Assembly (NCBI GenBank): GCA_947359465.1 | Contig: OX375872.1 | Coordinates: forward strand, 140,441,608 to 140,505,607 | Direction: 5' to 3' | Length of the DNA stretch: 64,000 bases | Source of the DNA: Metellina segmentata | Taxonomy: Eukaryota; Arthropoda; Arachnida; Araneae; Tetragnathidae | Shown: piece by piece, positions 10,005 to 20,654 of the stretch | Layout: every line of letters starts with the position of its first letter | Numbering within the stretch: position 1 is the first letter of the stretch | Notes under the pieces: generated by a model | Databases searched by the model: none | Seen by the model: the letters and a program-made list of their open reading frames with translations, nothing else | What the model was told of the DNA's origin: nothing | Made by a program: the position numbers and the translations under genes

Positions 10005-13000
10005 GTGAAGCGGACATGTGGTGATGTTTTTAGTGTGTGGTAAATGCCCATGCTAGAAATAGGTTGAATTTTTTACTGCCCGATCAATCGTCTCTGGATA
10101 AGGATAGTTAAGAGTTGATTTAATCGGAGAGTGAAGTTGGTGAATTTGATTTACTTTGTCACGAATATATTCCATTTCCTGGTCTAAAATTCTAAGGAGT
10201 TGCGGGCACGTAGAGATGTTTTTTGTTTGTGGTACATGCTCGTGGGTAACAATTGGGTGAATTTTTTATTGCCCGATTAATCGCCTTTGGCTAAGGATAG
10301 TTAGAGTTGAGTTAATCAGAGAGTGAATTTGATTTACTTTGTCACGAATATATTCCATTTCCTGGTCTCAAATTCTAAGGAGTTGCGGGCACGTAGAGAT
10401 GTTTTTTGTTTGTGGTACATGCTCGTGGGTAACAATTGGGTGAATTTTTTATTGCCCAATTAATCGCCTTTGGCTAAGGATAGTTAGAGTTGAGTTAATC
10501 AGAGAGTGAATTTGATTTACTTTGTCACGAATATATTCCATTTCCTGGTCTCAAATTCTAAGGAGTTGCGGGCACGTAAAGATGTTTTTTGTTTGTGGTA
10601 CATGCTCGTGGGTAACAATTGGGTGAATTTTTTATTGCCCGATTAATCGCCTTTGGCTAAGGATAGTTAGAGTTGAGTTAATCAGAGAGTGAATTTGATT
10701 TACTTTGTCACGAATATATTCCATTTCCTGGTCTCAAATTCTAAGGAGTTGCGGGCACGTAGAGATGTTTTTTGTTTGTGGTACATGCTCGTGGGTAACA
10801 ATTGGGTGAATTTTTTATTACCCAATTAATCGCCTTTGGCTAAGGATAGTTAGAGTTGAGTTAATCAGAGAGTGAATTTGATTTACTTTGTCACGAATAT
10901 ATTCCATTTCCTGGTCTCAAATTCTAAGGAGTTGCGGGCACGTAGAGATGTTTTTTGTTTGTGGTACATGCTCGTGGGTAACAATTGGGTGAATTTTTTA
11001 TTGCCCAATTAATCGCCTTTGGCTAAGGATAGTTAGAGTTGAGTTAATCAGAGAGTGAATTTGATTTACTTTGTCACGAATATATTCCATTTCCTGGTCT
11101 AAAATTCTAAGGAGTTGCGGGCACGTAAAGATGTTTTTTGTTTGTGGTACATGCTCGTGGGTAACAATTGGGTGAATTTTTTATTGCCCGATTAATCGCC
11201 TTTGGCTAAGGATAGTTAGAGTTGAGTTAATCAGAGAGTGAAGTTAGTGAATTTGATTTACTTTGTCACGAATATATTCCATTTCCTGGTCTAAAATTCT
11301 AAGGAGTTGCGGGCACGTAAAGATGTTTTTTGTTTGTGGTACATGCTCGTGGGTAACAATTGGGTGAATTTTTTATTGCCCGATTAATCGCCTTTGGCTA
11401 AGGATAGTTAGATTTGAGTTAATCAGAGAGTGAATTTGATTTACTTTGTCACGAATATATTCCATTTCCTGGTCTAAAATTCTAAGGAGTTGCGGGCACG
11501 TAGAGATGTTTTTTGTTTGTGGTACATGCTCGTGGGTAACAATTGGGTGAATTTTTTACTGCCCGATTAATCGCCTTTGGCTAAGGATAGTTAGAGTTGA
11601 GTTAATCAGAGAGTGAATTTGATTTACTTTGTCACGAATATATTCCATTTCCTGGTCTAAAATTCTAAGGAGTTGCGGGCACGTAGAGATGTTTTTTGTT
11701 TGTGGTACATGCTCGTGGGTAACAATTGGGTGAATTTTTTATTGCCCGATTAATCGCCTTTGGCTAAGGATAGTTAGAGTTGAGTTAATCAGAGAGTGAA
11801 TTTGATTTACTTTGTCACGAATATATTCCATTTCCTGGTCTCAAATTCTAAGGAGTTGCGGGCACGTAGAGATGTTTTTTGTTTGTGGTACATGCTCGTG
11901 GGTAACAATTGGGTGAATTTTTTATTGCCCGATTAATCGCCTTTGGCTAAGGATAGTTAGAGTTGAGTTAATCAGAGAGTGAATTTGATTTACTTTGTCA
12001 CGAATATATTCCATTTCCTGGTCTAAAATTCTAAGGAGTTGCGGGCACGTAAAGATGTTTTTTGTTTGTGGTACATGCTCGTGGGTAACAATTGGATGAA
12101 TTTTTTATTGCCCGATTAATCGCCTTTGGCTAAGGATAGTTAGATTTGAGTTAATCAGAGAGTGAATTTGATTTACTTTGTCACGAATATATTCCATTTC
12201 CTGGTCTAAAATTCTAAGGAGTTGCGGGCACGTAGAGATGTTTTTTGTTTGTGGTACATGCTCGTGGGTAACAATTGGGTGAATTTTTTACTGCCCGATT
12301 AATCGCCTTTGGCTAAGGATAGTTAGAGTTGAGTTAATCAGAGAGTGAATTTGATTTACTTTGTCACGAATATATTCCATTTCCTGGTCTAAAATTCTAA
12401 GGAGTTGCGGGCACGTAGAGATGTTTTTTGTTTGTGGTACATGCTCGTGGGTAACAATTGGGTGAATTTTTTATTGCCCGATTAATCGCCTTTGGCTAAG
12501 GATAGTTAGAGTTGAGTTAATCAGAGAGTGAATTTGATTTACTTTGTCACGAATATATTCCATTTCCTGGTCTAAAATTCTAAGGAGTTGCGGGCACGTA
12601 GAGATGTTTTTTGTTTGTGGTACATGCTCGTGGGTAACAATTGGGTGAATTTTTTATTGCCCGATTAATCGCCTTTGGCTAAGGATAGTTAGAGTTGAGT
12701 TAATCAGAGAGTGAATTTGATTTACTTTGTCACGAATATATTCCATTTCCTGTTCTAAAATTCTAAGGAGTTGCGGGCACGTAGAGATGTTTTTTGTTTG
12801 TGGTACATGCTCGTGGGTAACAATTGGGTGAATTTTTTATTGCCCGATTAATCGCCTTTGGCTAAGGATAGTTAGAGTTGAGTTAATCAGAGAGTGAATT
12901 TGATTTACTTTGTCACGAATATATTCCATTTCCTGGTCTAAAATTCTAAGGAGTTGCGGGCACGTAGAGATGTTTTTTGTTTGTGGTACATGCTCGTGGG

Positions 13001-14740
13001 TAACAATTGGGTGAATTTTTTATTGCCCGATTAATCGCCTTTGGCTAAGGATAGTTAGAGTTGAGTTAATCAGAGAGTGAATTTGATTTACTTTGTCACG
13101 AATATATTCCATTTCCTGGTCTAAAATTCTAAGGAGTTGCGGGCACGTAGAGATGTTTTTTGTTTGTGGTACATGCTCGTGGGTAACAATTGGGTGAATT
13201 TTTTATTGCCCGATTAATCGCCTTTGGCTAAGGATAGTTAGAGTTGAGTTAATCAGAGAGTGAATTTGATTTACTCTGTCACGAATATATTCCATTTCCT
13301 GGTCTAAAATTCTAAGGAGTTGCGGGCACGTAGAGATGTTTTTTGTTTGTGGTACATGCTCGTGGGTAACAATTGGGTGAATTTTTTATTGCCCGATTAA
13401 TCGCCTTTGGCTAAGGATAGTTAGAGTTGAGTTAATCAGAGAGTGAATTTGATTTACTTTGTCACGAATATATTCCATTTCCTGGTCTAAAATTCTAAGG
13501 AGTTGCGGGCACGTAGAGATGTTTTTTGTTTGTGGTACATGCTCGTGGGTAACAATTGGGTGAATTTTTTATTGCCCGATTAATCGCCTTTGGCTAAGGA
13601 TAGTTAGAGTTGAGTTAATCAGAGAGTGAATTTGATTTACTTTGTCACGAATATATTCCATTTCCTGGTCTAAAATTCTAAGGAGTTGCGGGCACGTAGA
13701 GATGTTTTTTGTTTGTGGTACATGCTCGTGGGTAACAATTGGGTGAATTTTTTATTGCCCGATTAATCGCCTTTGGCTAAGGATAGTTAGAGTTGAGTTA
13801 ATCAGAGAGTGAATTTGATTTACTTTGTCACGAATATATTCCATTTCCTGGTCTAAAATTCTAAGGAGTTGCGGGCACGTAGAGATGTTTTTTGTTTGTG
13901 GTACATGCTCGTGGGTAACAATTGGGTGAATTTTTTATTGCCCGATTAATCGCCTTTGGCTAAGGATAGTTAGAGTTGAGTTAATCAGAGAGTGAATTTG
14001 ATTTACTTTGTCACGAATATATTCCATTTCCTGGTCTAAAATTCTAAGGAGTTGCGGGCACGTAGAGATGTTTTTTGTTTGTGGTACATGCTCGTGGGTA
14101 ACAATTGGGTGAATTTTTTATTGCCCGATTAATCGCCTTTGGCTAAGGATAGTTAGAGTTGAGTTAATCAGAGAGTGAATTTGATTTACTTTGTCACGAA
14201 TATATTCCATTTCCTGGTCTAAAATTCTAAGGAGTTGCGGGCACGTAGAGATGTTTTTTGTTTGTGGTACATGCTCGTGGGTAACAATTGGGTGAATTTT
14301 TTATTGCCCGATTAATCGCCTTTGGCTAAGGATAGTTAGAGTTGAGTTAATCAGAGAGTGAATTTGATTTACTTTGTCACGAATATATTCCATTTCCTGG
14401 TCTAAAATTCTAAGGAGTTGCGGGCACGTAGAGATGTTTTTTGTGTGTGGTACATGCTCGTGGTGAATTTTTTTGCCCGATTAATCTCCTCTGGATAGTG
14501 ATAGTTGAGTTAATCGGAGAGTGAAGTTAGTGAATTTGATTTACTTTGTTACAAATATTCCGTTTCCTGGTCTAAAATTCTAAGGAGTTGCGATATTTTT
14601 TATGATGATCAAATGGATTTTAATTGTGATTACTGGGAGGTGATACGGACATGTGGAGATGTTGTTAGTGTGTAGTACATGCTGGTAGTATCAATAATTT
14701 AAATTTCTTTACTACCCGATTAAGCGTGTCTGGATGAGAA
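10005..14740 (+). repeat. 183-bp satellite array, about 25 copies
   Basis: The landmark GGAGTTGCGGGCACGTA starts at 10196, 10379, 10562 and on to 14414. The step is exactly 183 bp except one of 192 (11111 to 11303), where GTTAGTGAA adds 9 bp. That makes 23 tight central copies plus decayed edge units at 10005-10195, 14414-14583 and 14584-14740. Central copies differ at only a few sites (AGAGATG/AAAGATG, TCTAAAAT/TCTCAAAT, CCCGATT/CCCAATT). Each unit has stops in all three forward frames. Homogenised centre and decayed edges are what unequal exchange produces. Confidence 0.97.
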
Positions 14741-14741
14741 T

Positions 14742-14993
14742 AGTTATAGTTGAGTTGGTTGGCATTGGGGTTTTATGGCGCAAGGGCCATATTTGGCCAC
14801 GCGGTGCCTGACACAAGACATACAATATCAAGTAATAGATACACAATGAAAGTTTTACTGGCACAGAAGAGAGAAATACACTAAGAGATGAATGCACCTG
14901 ACAAGACTCAAACTCGCATCATCTACAACTCGAAAGTTGATTGTGCAGTGCGCATATCCACTGAGCCACAACGGCCTCAGTTATAGTTGAGTT
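14742..14993 (-). mobile_element. SINE2, full-length, with 15-bp target duplication
   Basis: A perfect 15-bp repeat AGTTATAGTTGAGTT (14742-14756, 14979-14993) flanks a 222-bp element on the reverse strand. Box A TGGCTCAGTGG is at 14958-14968 and box B GTTTGAGTC at 14905-14913, so the head is tRNA-derived. The 3' part has ATGGCGCAAGGGCCAT and ATTTGGCC and ends at 14757. The insertion is in a decayed satellite unit. A duplication of this length fits LINE-machinery retrotransposition. Confidence 0.9.
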
Positions 14994-15743
14994 AATCATA
15001 TTGAAGTTAATGAATTTGATTTACTTTGTCATGAATATTCCTTTTCCTGGTCTAAAATTCTAACGATTTGCGATATTGTTGTCCTGATGCTTAAAAGGGA
15101 TTTAATTGTAATAGCTGGGAGGTAAGATGTGCTCGTGGTAATATAGGTTGAATTTTTTTATTGCCCTATTAAACGTCTTTGGATAAAGATACGGTAAAGT
15201 GGGGTAAGTGCATTTTCAGAGGAAGTGCGTAGTGGGTCCATAATATTGGAGCCGAATAATTCTCAGAACTGCCATCTTTTTTTCCCCCTTTATATCCTTC
15301 TCTCTTATCCCAAACAATAAAAAATTCAAAAACTCTGATTTTTTTCTAATTTTAGAATTTTAACCAGGAAAATTACCTACCTTTAAAAACTAAGCACTTG
15401 CCCAAACACCATTATCCATTCATATGGGCAATCTTTAGAGGCTAGGTACCCATTTACCCCGCTACAGTAGGGCGGGTATGTACTTTGAACCTTCCATAAA
15501 ACTTTAAAATATGAAAATGTAAACCTTATCAAAATAGTAGCTATTGAATAAGAAAAATCTTATCTTTATTCGACAGCGAAAATATATGATTCAATGATAA
15601 AAATTAATTTTTTAGATCTTTTAAACCAAACTTGGTAAATTTTGGTATGCACTTGCATTCACTTTCTCTTAGTTAGAGTTCAGTTAATCGGTGAGTGAAG
15701 TTAGTGAATTCGATTTACTGTCACGAATATTATGCTTCCTGGT
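14994..15743. other. decayed satellite pieces and unassigned DNA
   Basis: Satellite fragments (AATTTGATTTACTTTGTCA, CCTGGTCTAAAATTCTAA) appear at 15000-15070 and 15670-15760. Between them is an unassigned AT-rich stretch with no gene. Confidence 0.6.
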
Positions 15744-15955
15744 CTAAAATTCTAAGGTAATGGTAATTTTAGTTAACGTCGTACTAGAGCAACACAACGG
15801 GCTATTAACGACGGTCCGGGATCAGTCCCTTAAGGAAAAGATCCGAGGTCAACACCTCGTAATTTTGAACCACGGTCAGATGACGTAGCAACACCTGAGC
15901 TGGCATCCCACTCTCCAAACTTCCACACCAACCCAACGTGACTAAAATTCTAAGG
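15744..15955 (-). mobile_element. SINE1, headless copy with 14-bp target duplication
   Basis: Target duplication CTAAAATTCTAAGG (15744-15757, 15942-15955) flanks 184 bp. Reverse-strand order: start near TCACGTTGGG, then GACCGTGGTTCAAAATTACG, CCCGTTGTGTTGCTCTAGTA, and the tail GTTAACTAAAATTACC. The tRNA-like head of the full copies is missing. It landed in a satellite fragment. Confidence 0.9.
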
Positions 15956-16114
15956 AGTGGCGATAGTTTTTCTGTTGGATTTAATTGGGATTTGTGATTT
16001 ATTTTGTCTCGAATATATTCCGTTTCGTCAAGGAAAAGTTATTGATAGGAATAGAACTATATTAATACAGGAAAAAATATTTCTGATGTTGAATGCCTTT
16101 TCCTGGTATACAAT

Positions 16115-16742
16115 GCCGACCAACCGGTCGGGTGGTAATGGTAATGGTAATTTTAGTTAACGTCGTACTAGAGCAACACAACGGGCTATTGACGACGGTC
16201 CGGGATCAGTCCCTTAAGGGAAAGATCCGAGGACAACACCTCGTAATTTTGAACCACGGTCAGGTGACGAAGCAACACCTGAGCTGGCACCCCACTCTCC
16301 AAACTTCCACGCCAACCCAACGTGAGGACTTTCGGCCACGACAGATTTAAGGTGCACCAGCCGCCTCTACACCATACGTTTACAAACATCCATGCCCGGA
16401 CCCGGATTCGAACCGGGAACCTTCCGATCTAGAGGCTAACACCTTAACCACTATACCGGTGGTCGGCCCCCGGTCGGGTGGTTAAGATGTTAGCCTCTAG
16501 ATCGAAAGGTTCTTAGTTTGAATCCGGGATCAGTGCATGGATATTTGTAAGTGTGTGGTGTAGAGGCGGATGATGTACCTTAAATCTGTCATGGCCGAAA
16601 GTCCTCACGTTGGGTTGGTGCACACCATGGTTCAAAATTATGTAGCGTTGTCCTCGTTTCTTTCCCTTTGGGGATTGATCTCGCACCGTCGTCAATAGCC
16701 TGTTCTGTTGCTCCAGTACGACGTTAATTAAAATTACCTTAC
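16115..16742 (+). mobile_element. SINE1 outer copy, split by another SINE1
   Basis: The head begins GCCGACCAACCGGTCGGGTGG (16115-16135), is interrupted, and resumes at 16483 with TTAAGATGTTAGCCTC. Box B-like GTTTGAATCC follows, then the body and the tail GACGTTAATTAAAATTACC near 16742. It is diverged and lacks the GAGCTGGCACCCCAC part of the body. The insert is in opposite orientation. Confidence 0.85.
16137..16469 (-). mobile_element. SINE1 inner copy, full-length (333 bp)
   Basis: Target duplication CCGGTCGGGTGGT at 16124-16136 and 16470-16482. Reverse-strand head has box A TATAGTGGTTAAG (16443-16455) and box B GGTTCGAATCC (16404-16414). The body and the ATTACC-repeat tail match the other copies. 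Best reference copy of the family here. A tRNA finder would probably flag the head, but the acceptor strands do not pair. Confidence 0.93.
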
Positions 16743-16917
16743 CTGATATAAAATTTTAGAGTCGCGTGGTTTTAAGTATCAGCTTTTGGAATTTTATCTT
16801 GGTATGGCGCGTTTAATAGTTATAGTAAACATATTGCGTATGGTTGCCCCCAATTTAATCTTTTAAAACAGTTCTCTATTTTAATAGTTACACTTTTCTG
16901 TGCGTATCTCGGTGGTT

Positions 16918-17130
16918 GTTTGAGAAGGTAATGGTAATGGTAATTTTAGTTAACGTCGTACTAGAGCAACACAACGGGCTATTGACGACGGTCCGGGAGC
17001 AGTCCCTTAAGGGAAAGATCCGAGGACAACACCTCGTAATTTTGAACCACGGTCAGATGACGAAGCAGCAACTGAGCTGGCACCCCACTCTACAAACTTC
17101 CACGCCAACCCAATGTGATGTTTGAGAAGG
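16918..17130 (-). mobile_element. SINE1, headless copy with 11-bp target duplication
   Basis: GTTTGAGAAGG at 16918-16928 and 17120-17130 flanks 191 bp. The 5' end falls at essentially the same body position as the 15744 copy (reverse strand ATCACATTGGGTTGG), again without the tRNA-like head. Confidence 0.9.
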
Positions 17131-17354
17131 ATAGAACTATATTGAAAAGGAAAAACAATTTCATTCTAATGTAGAATGCCGTTTTACGATGTAAAATGTT
17201 TTGGAGTTTCGATATTTTTTTAGTGATTTTCAAATGACAGCAATTTGGAATCCGGCGAACAAATCGATCTTTTGTATCGATTATATGCGCTTGTCAACAT
17301 TGTCCAATGAACAAAAAATATCGAGACATCTGCACCGCTTTGGGAAGATAGGTA

Positions 17355-17480
17355 AATACCTGAATTAAAGTCATACTGGAGCAACACAACGGGCAAGTGT
17401 CGACAGTCCGGAGTCACACGTGAAGGGAAAGAATCGACAACGCCTTTTAATTTTGCACCAAGGTCAGACAACGGCAACCG
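17355..17480 (-). repeat. diverged SINE1 fragment
   Basis: GAGCAACACAACGGGC, a changed GACAGTCCGGAGTC and TTTTAATTTTGCACCAAGGTC follow the SINE1 body order with many changes. No flanking duplication is visible. Confidence 0.6.
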
Positions 17481-17499
17481 AAAGGGGGAATTATACGTT

Positions 17500-18135
17500 G
17501 ATATTTTTAAGTTGAACAAAATTTAATTATGGTAGGTGTATTGCAACGCCTCCTACACCACAATACATTCGCCTCGAACGGTGAAGTTAAAAGAAACTAG
17601 GTCGCTCTCTCTGCGAAAAAGAAAAAACGCAATTACAAAAACTCGAAAGAAGGTGGTAACGAAAAAGCGTAATCAATTTCGCTGGATCAAAGCTGGATGA
17701 AAACAATCATCCGTAATTTCCAGCAGGAGGGAAGCCGCAGTAAATATATGCCTTTTGTCATTTTTTCCGGATGGAAGACATCATTGCACGTGTGGCCTTG
17801 AACCCGCAATAACGGCTGCGGAGAGATTGTCTTGTGCCAGCCTCAATGGATATCTGAGCGGGATTGAAGGAAATGTTGTTTTCGGTTTCCCAGTTATTAA
17901 TTCCGTCAAACTGTGTAATTTACGAAAGGATGCACAGCAACTCGGTTTGGCAGGAAGAAGATTTCGGATGAATCGGTCTTCGAAGCTCGGCACCTTTGAG
18001 TGGATAAGAAAAACAAGCTTCGACGATTGTGGATACAAATTATACCCCCCAGTAGTTGAACGCATAACCGACTTCAGGGGTGACTTTCGCGTTTGGAAAA
18101 ATGTTTTTAACTTGAGTTATCTCATTCCTTTGTGG
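17500..18135. other. higher-GC island of unknown content
   Basis: Balanced composition. A 152-codon + frame (17755-18213) opens with TTG; its first ATG is near 17968. A 94-codon frame (17781-18065) lies opposite. I recognise neither product and see no splice or promoter pattern. It may be unique host DNA or part of an unidentified element. Confidence 0.25.
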
Positions 18136-18275
18136 TACCCTGATTTTCCAACACGATATTACATTTTAAAATTCACGTTTTTCATGGAAGCTGATGTTTT
18201 CAAGAGAAGCTAGAATATGAAAAAAATGTCATCAAATCATCACCATTGTTTCATAAAAAAATGATGGATTCAAAC
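18136..18275 (+). repeat. direct repeat, left copy (partner 22238-22362)
   Basis: GATTTTCCAA, CGAT, ATTTTAAAATTC, CGTTTTT, ATGGAAG and a closing GTTTCATAAAAAAA occur in the same order in both copies. The two lie on either side of the transposon and its SINE target, so a local duplication predates both insertions. Confidence 0.75.
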
Positions 18276-18382
18276 AGAAGACAGATTTAACAGAGATGAC
18301 AGAATTCAAATTTCTGCTTATTCCGTATTATGAAATGTGAATGTGTTTATTGTTGAAATCTCGTTCTTTTTTTTGTGCTTAG

Positions 18383-18403
18383 TTCCTGAGATCTTTACCT
18401 TAA
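18383..18403 (+). mobile_element. SINE1, left part of the copy split by the transposon
   Basis: About 20 bp (TTCCTGAGATCTTTACCTTAA) align with the SINE1 text TCCTCGGATCTTTCCCTTAA just before its AAGGG. The matching right part is 22154-22237. Upstream text no longer looks like SINE1, so the copy was truncated or has decayed. Confidence 0.65.
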
Positions 18404-18419
18404 GGCTACAGTGGACACT
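18404..18419 (+). repeat. transposon terminal inverted repeat, left
   Basis: GGCTACAGTGGACACT, identical to the inverted right end. Subterminal DNA differs after this point. Confidence 0.92.
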
Positions 18420-18899
18420 TAAAATGTGGAAAATTGTCCAAAATATCGAAAAAAATTTTTTGGCATAATTTGATACTTCATTAACCACTTTATCTTACAA
18501 AAAAAAATAATTCGATTTTATGCATTTTTTATTGAGTTATGGGGTAGTTTCGTTTTTCTCAAGACCACATTTCATGGCCACGCCCCTTTGTTTACATTTT
18601 TCTGTCATGCAAACAGAGCTGTCAAGTACTCTGAAAATCGCAATACTTTTATTTCTTTTGACAAAGCCTCACTAATTTTTTTTCAAATAATAATTTATTA
18701 AGTTAAGGATGGCAACGAAGAGTTTTAACTGTATCTGAGACTGAAATCGGTTATTATATTTGTTTACAATTCGCTCAGTTTTGTACGTGCATATTTCTTT
18801 CGATTTCATTCTAATTTCTTATTGAATTTACAAAAACAAACAGTTCTTTTCAGAACTAGAAATCTTTCTCGATTTTATTTGTTGATTACAACAATAAAT

Positions 18900-20654
18900 A
18901 TGGATCTAATATCAGCCAGATATAGAAAACCTAAGGGTCGTCCTACTAAAAGGAGAAAGATGTTGGCTGAAAACAGCATGAAGCGATGGCAGAAATCATC
19001 TGAAACTGTTCCCTCTGTTGATGGAAGTACTGACATCTTACAGCCAGCCAAATCATCTGAAACCAATATGATATCTTCTCAACCTGAAGCAAGTTATATT
19101 TTAACTCACAAGACTATGTTTTCGGAATTGTTACAAAAAGTTCCATGTAAAAGCTGTTCACAGTGTACTCTTACTATCAAACAGCACCATTCTCTGGGGT
19201 ACTCTGTAAAGATGGAACTTCTATGCGAGACTTGCAATGAAAGCTATGGAACTGTTTTTTCAAGTTTTCAGGAGGAGGCGAAAGGCTCGCATGATGTTAA
19301 CAACAAGCTGGTTAGTGCCTTTTTATCCATAGGCCGAGGCCATGCTGCTTTGGAAACTTTTTCTTCAGTGTTAAACATGCCGACGATGGATAAAAAAACA
19401 TTTGTCAAGTGCATGAACAATTTATCAGTAAAAAATAAAGAAGTAAAAAGAAAAATGCTTGATATATCATGTCAAGCAGCTAGAGAAGCACATTTAAAGG
19501 TCGATGATTCATTACAAAGTAGTGAAATCATTGACGTAAGTGTCTCGTATGACGGCACTTGGCAAAAGCGAGGACATACTTCTAACTTAGGATTAGGTAT
19601 AGTTATTGATATCCTTAGTGGACTTGTCCTCGACTTTGAAGTGCTGTCAAAATACTGTCAGAATTGTGCGGTGACTGGAAGTGAAATGGGAGTAGACAGT
19701 GCGGAGTTCCACATATGGCAAAAAGGACATGCCGACGAGTGCGATAAAAATTTCGATGGGACATCTGGAGCCATGGAGATGCATGCTGCACTTATAATGT
19801 GGAAGAGATCCATTAGTGAATGCAAAATGAGATTTGTTTCTGTGCTGAGTGATGGTGACTCTAAAACTTTTCAATTTTTGACAGAAAACAATATTTATGG
19901 ATCAGACGTCATAATTGAAAAGGAAGAGTGTTTGAACCATGTTGCGAAGAGGCTTGGCACATCCTTACGCAATAAAGTTAAGGAATGGCGTATTAAAAAG
20001 GTGACTCTTGGTGGACGGAAGCATGGAAGCTTGACCGATAAAAACATTACAAAGCTGCAGAATTTTTATAGAAAAGCTATAAAAGACAATGCTCCAGACA
20101 CCAAAAAAATGAAAACTGCAATTTATGCCAGCCTTATGCATTGCTCGTCCACTGACAAAAAACTTAAACACGGAAAGTGTCCTGAAGGGGAATCATCCTG
20201 GTGTTTTTACCAAAGAGGTATAGCCAAAGGTGAAACACCAGGATCACATGGTTCCATGAAAACACACTTGTCGGAACCAGTTGTGGAAAAAATTATGCCC
20301 GTCTATCAACGTTTAGCATCTGATGCTATACTTGATAGATGTATAGCAGGCAAAACTCAAAATGCAAATGAAAGTCTCCACAGCTGCATCTGGCGAAAAT
20401 GTCCAAAGGAGGTGTTTGTTTCGAGAAGGAGGCTAGATTTAGCGGTGACCGATGCTGTGGAAAAGCATAACTTCGGACATGTTAAGTCTCTTGGGAAAGA
20501 TGTGGACCCTTTGCTAAATGAAAGCTTTTCCATGAACATTGCAGAAAGACGGGATCAACGACGTATTTCCCAGAAAAATGCTGCTACCAAGAAAAAGAAA
20601 AGAAAAAGAAGTACTGCCAAAACAGATACAACTTATAGTGCCGGTGCATTTTAA
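18900..20654 (+). CDS. transposase, Mutator-like domain family (584 aa)
   Basis: Probable cut-and-paste transposase acting on the ends of its own element in the nucleus. The ATG at 18900 has A at -3 and G at +4. The frame runs further upstream but reaches only a TTG at 18822, so the shorter start is preferred. Layout: a basic N-terminus (KPKGRPTKRRK near residue 11), a cysteine cluster C83/C86/C89 with C109/C112 that may bind zinc, then a catalytic region. D218 lies in SYDGTWQKRGH, C253/C256 form CxxC, HADEC follows at 277-281, D318/D320 in LSDGDSK, EKEECLNHVAKR from 340, and E491 in KTQNANESLH. D218, D318 and E491 are my DDE candidates. The tail is lysine/arginine-rich (564-574), like a nuclear signal. 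The YDGTW-KRGH and NANE blocks are what I recall of the Pfam Mutator-like transposase family; RGH and a TTAA target also recall Kolobok. The 1755-bp frame is unbroken and apparently intronless. Confidence 0.9.
   Translation: MDLISARYRKPKGRPTKRRKMLAENSMKRWQKSSETVPSVDGSTDILQPAKSSETNMISSQPEASYILTHKTMFSELLQKVPCKSCSQCTLTIKQHHSLGYSVKMELLCETCNESYGTVFSSFQEEAKGSHDVNNKLVSAFLSIGRGHAALETFSSVLNMPTMDKKTFVKCMNNLSVKNKEVKRKMLDISCQAAREAHLKVDDSLQSSEIIDVSVSYDGTWQKRGHTSNLGLGIVIDILSGLVLDFEVLSKYCQNCAVTGSEMGVDSAEFHIWQKGHADECDKNFDGTSGAMEMHAALIMWKRSISECKMRFVSVLSDGDSKTFQFLTENNIYGSDVIIEKEECLNHVAKRLGTSLRNKVKEWRIKKVTLGGRKHGSLTDKNITKLQNFYRKAIKDNAPDTKKMKTAIYASLMHCSSTDKKLKHGKCPEGESSWCFYQRGIAKGETPGSHGSMKTHLSEPVVEKIMPVYQRLASDAILDRCIAGKTQNANESLHSCIWRKCPKEVFVSRRRLDLAVTDAVEKHNFGHVKSLGKDVDPLLNESFSMNIAERRDQRRISQKNAATKKKKRKRSTAKTDTTYSAGAF

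Noticed and set aside
10005..14740. coding repeat with 61-codon period
   Set aside because: 183 is divisible by 3, but each unit has stops in all three forward frames and no long frame is open.
16393..16469. tRNA gene on the reverse strand
   Set aside because: Boxes A and B are good, but the acceptor arms do not pair and it is the head of a SINE1 with a target duplication. The same holds at 39104-39179 and 56235-56310.
17755..18213. 152-codon + frame upstream of the transposon
   Set aside because: Opens with TTG, has a 94-codon frame opposite, no recognisable domain, and its end lies in a duplicated non-coding block.
18822..18899. 26-codon N-terminal extension of the transposase
   Set aside because: It opens with TTG, not ATG; the first in-frame ATG is 18900, in good start context.
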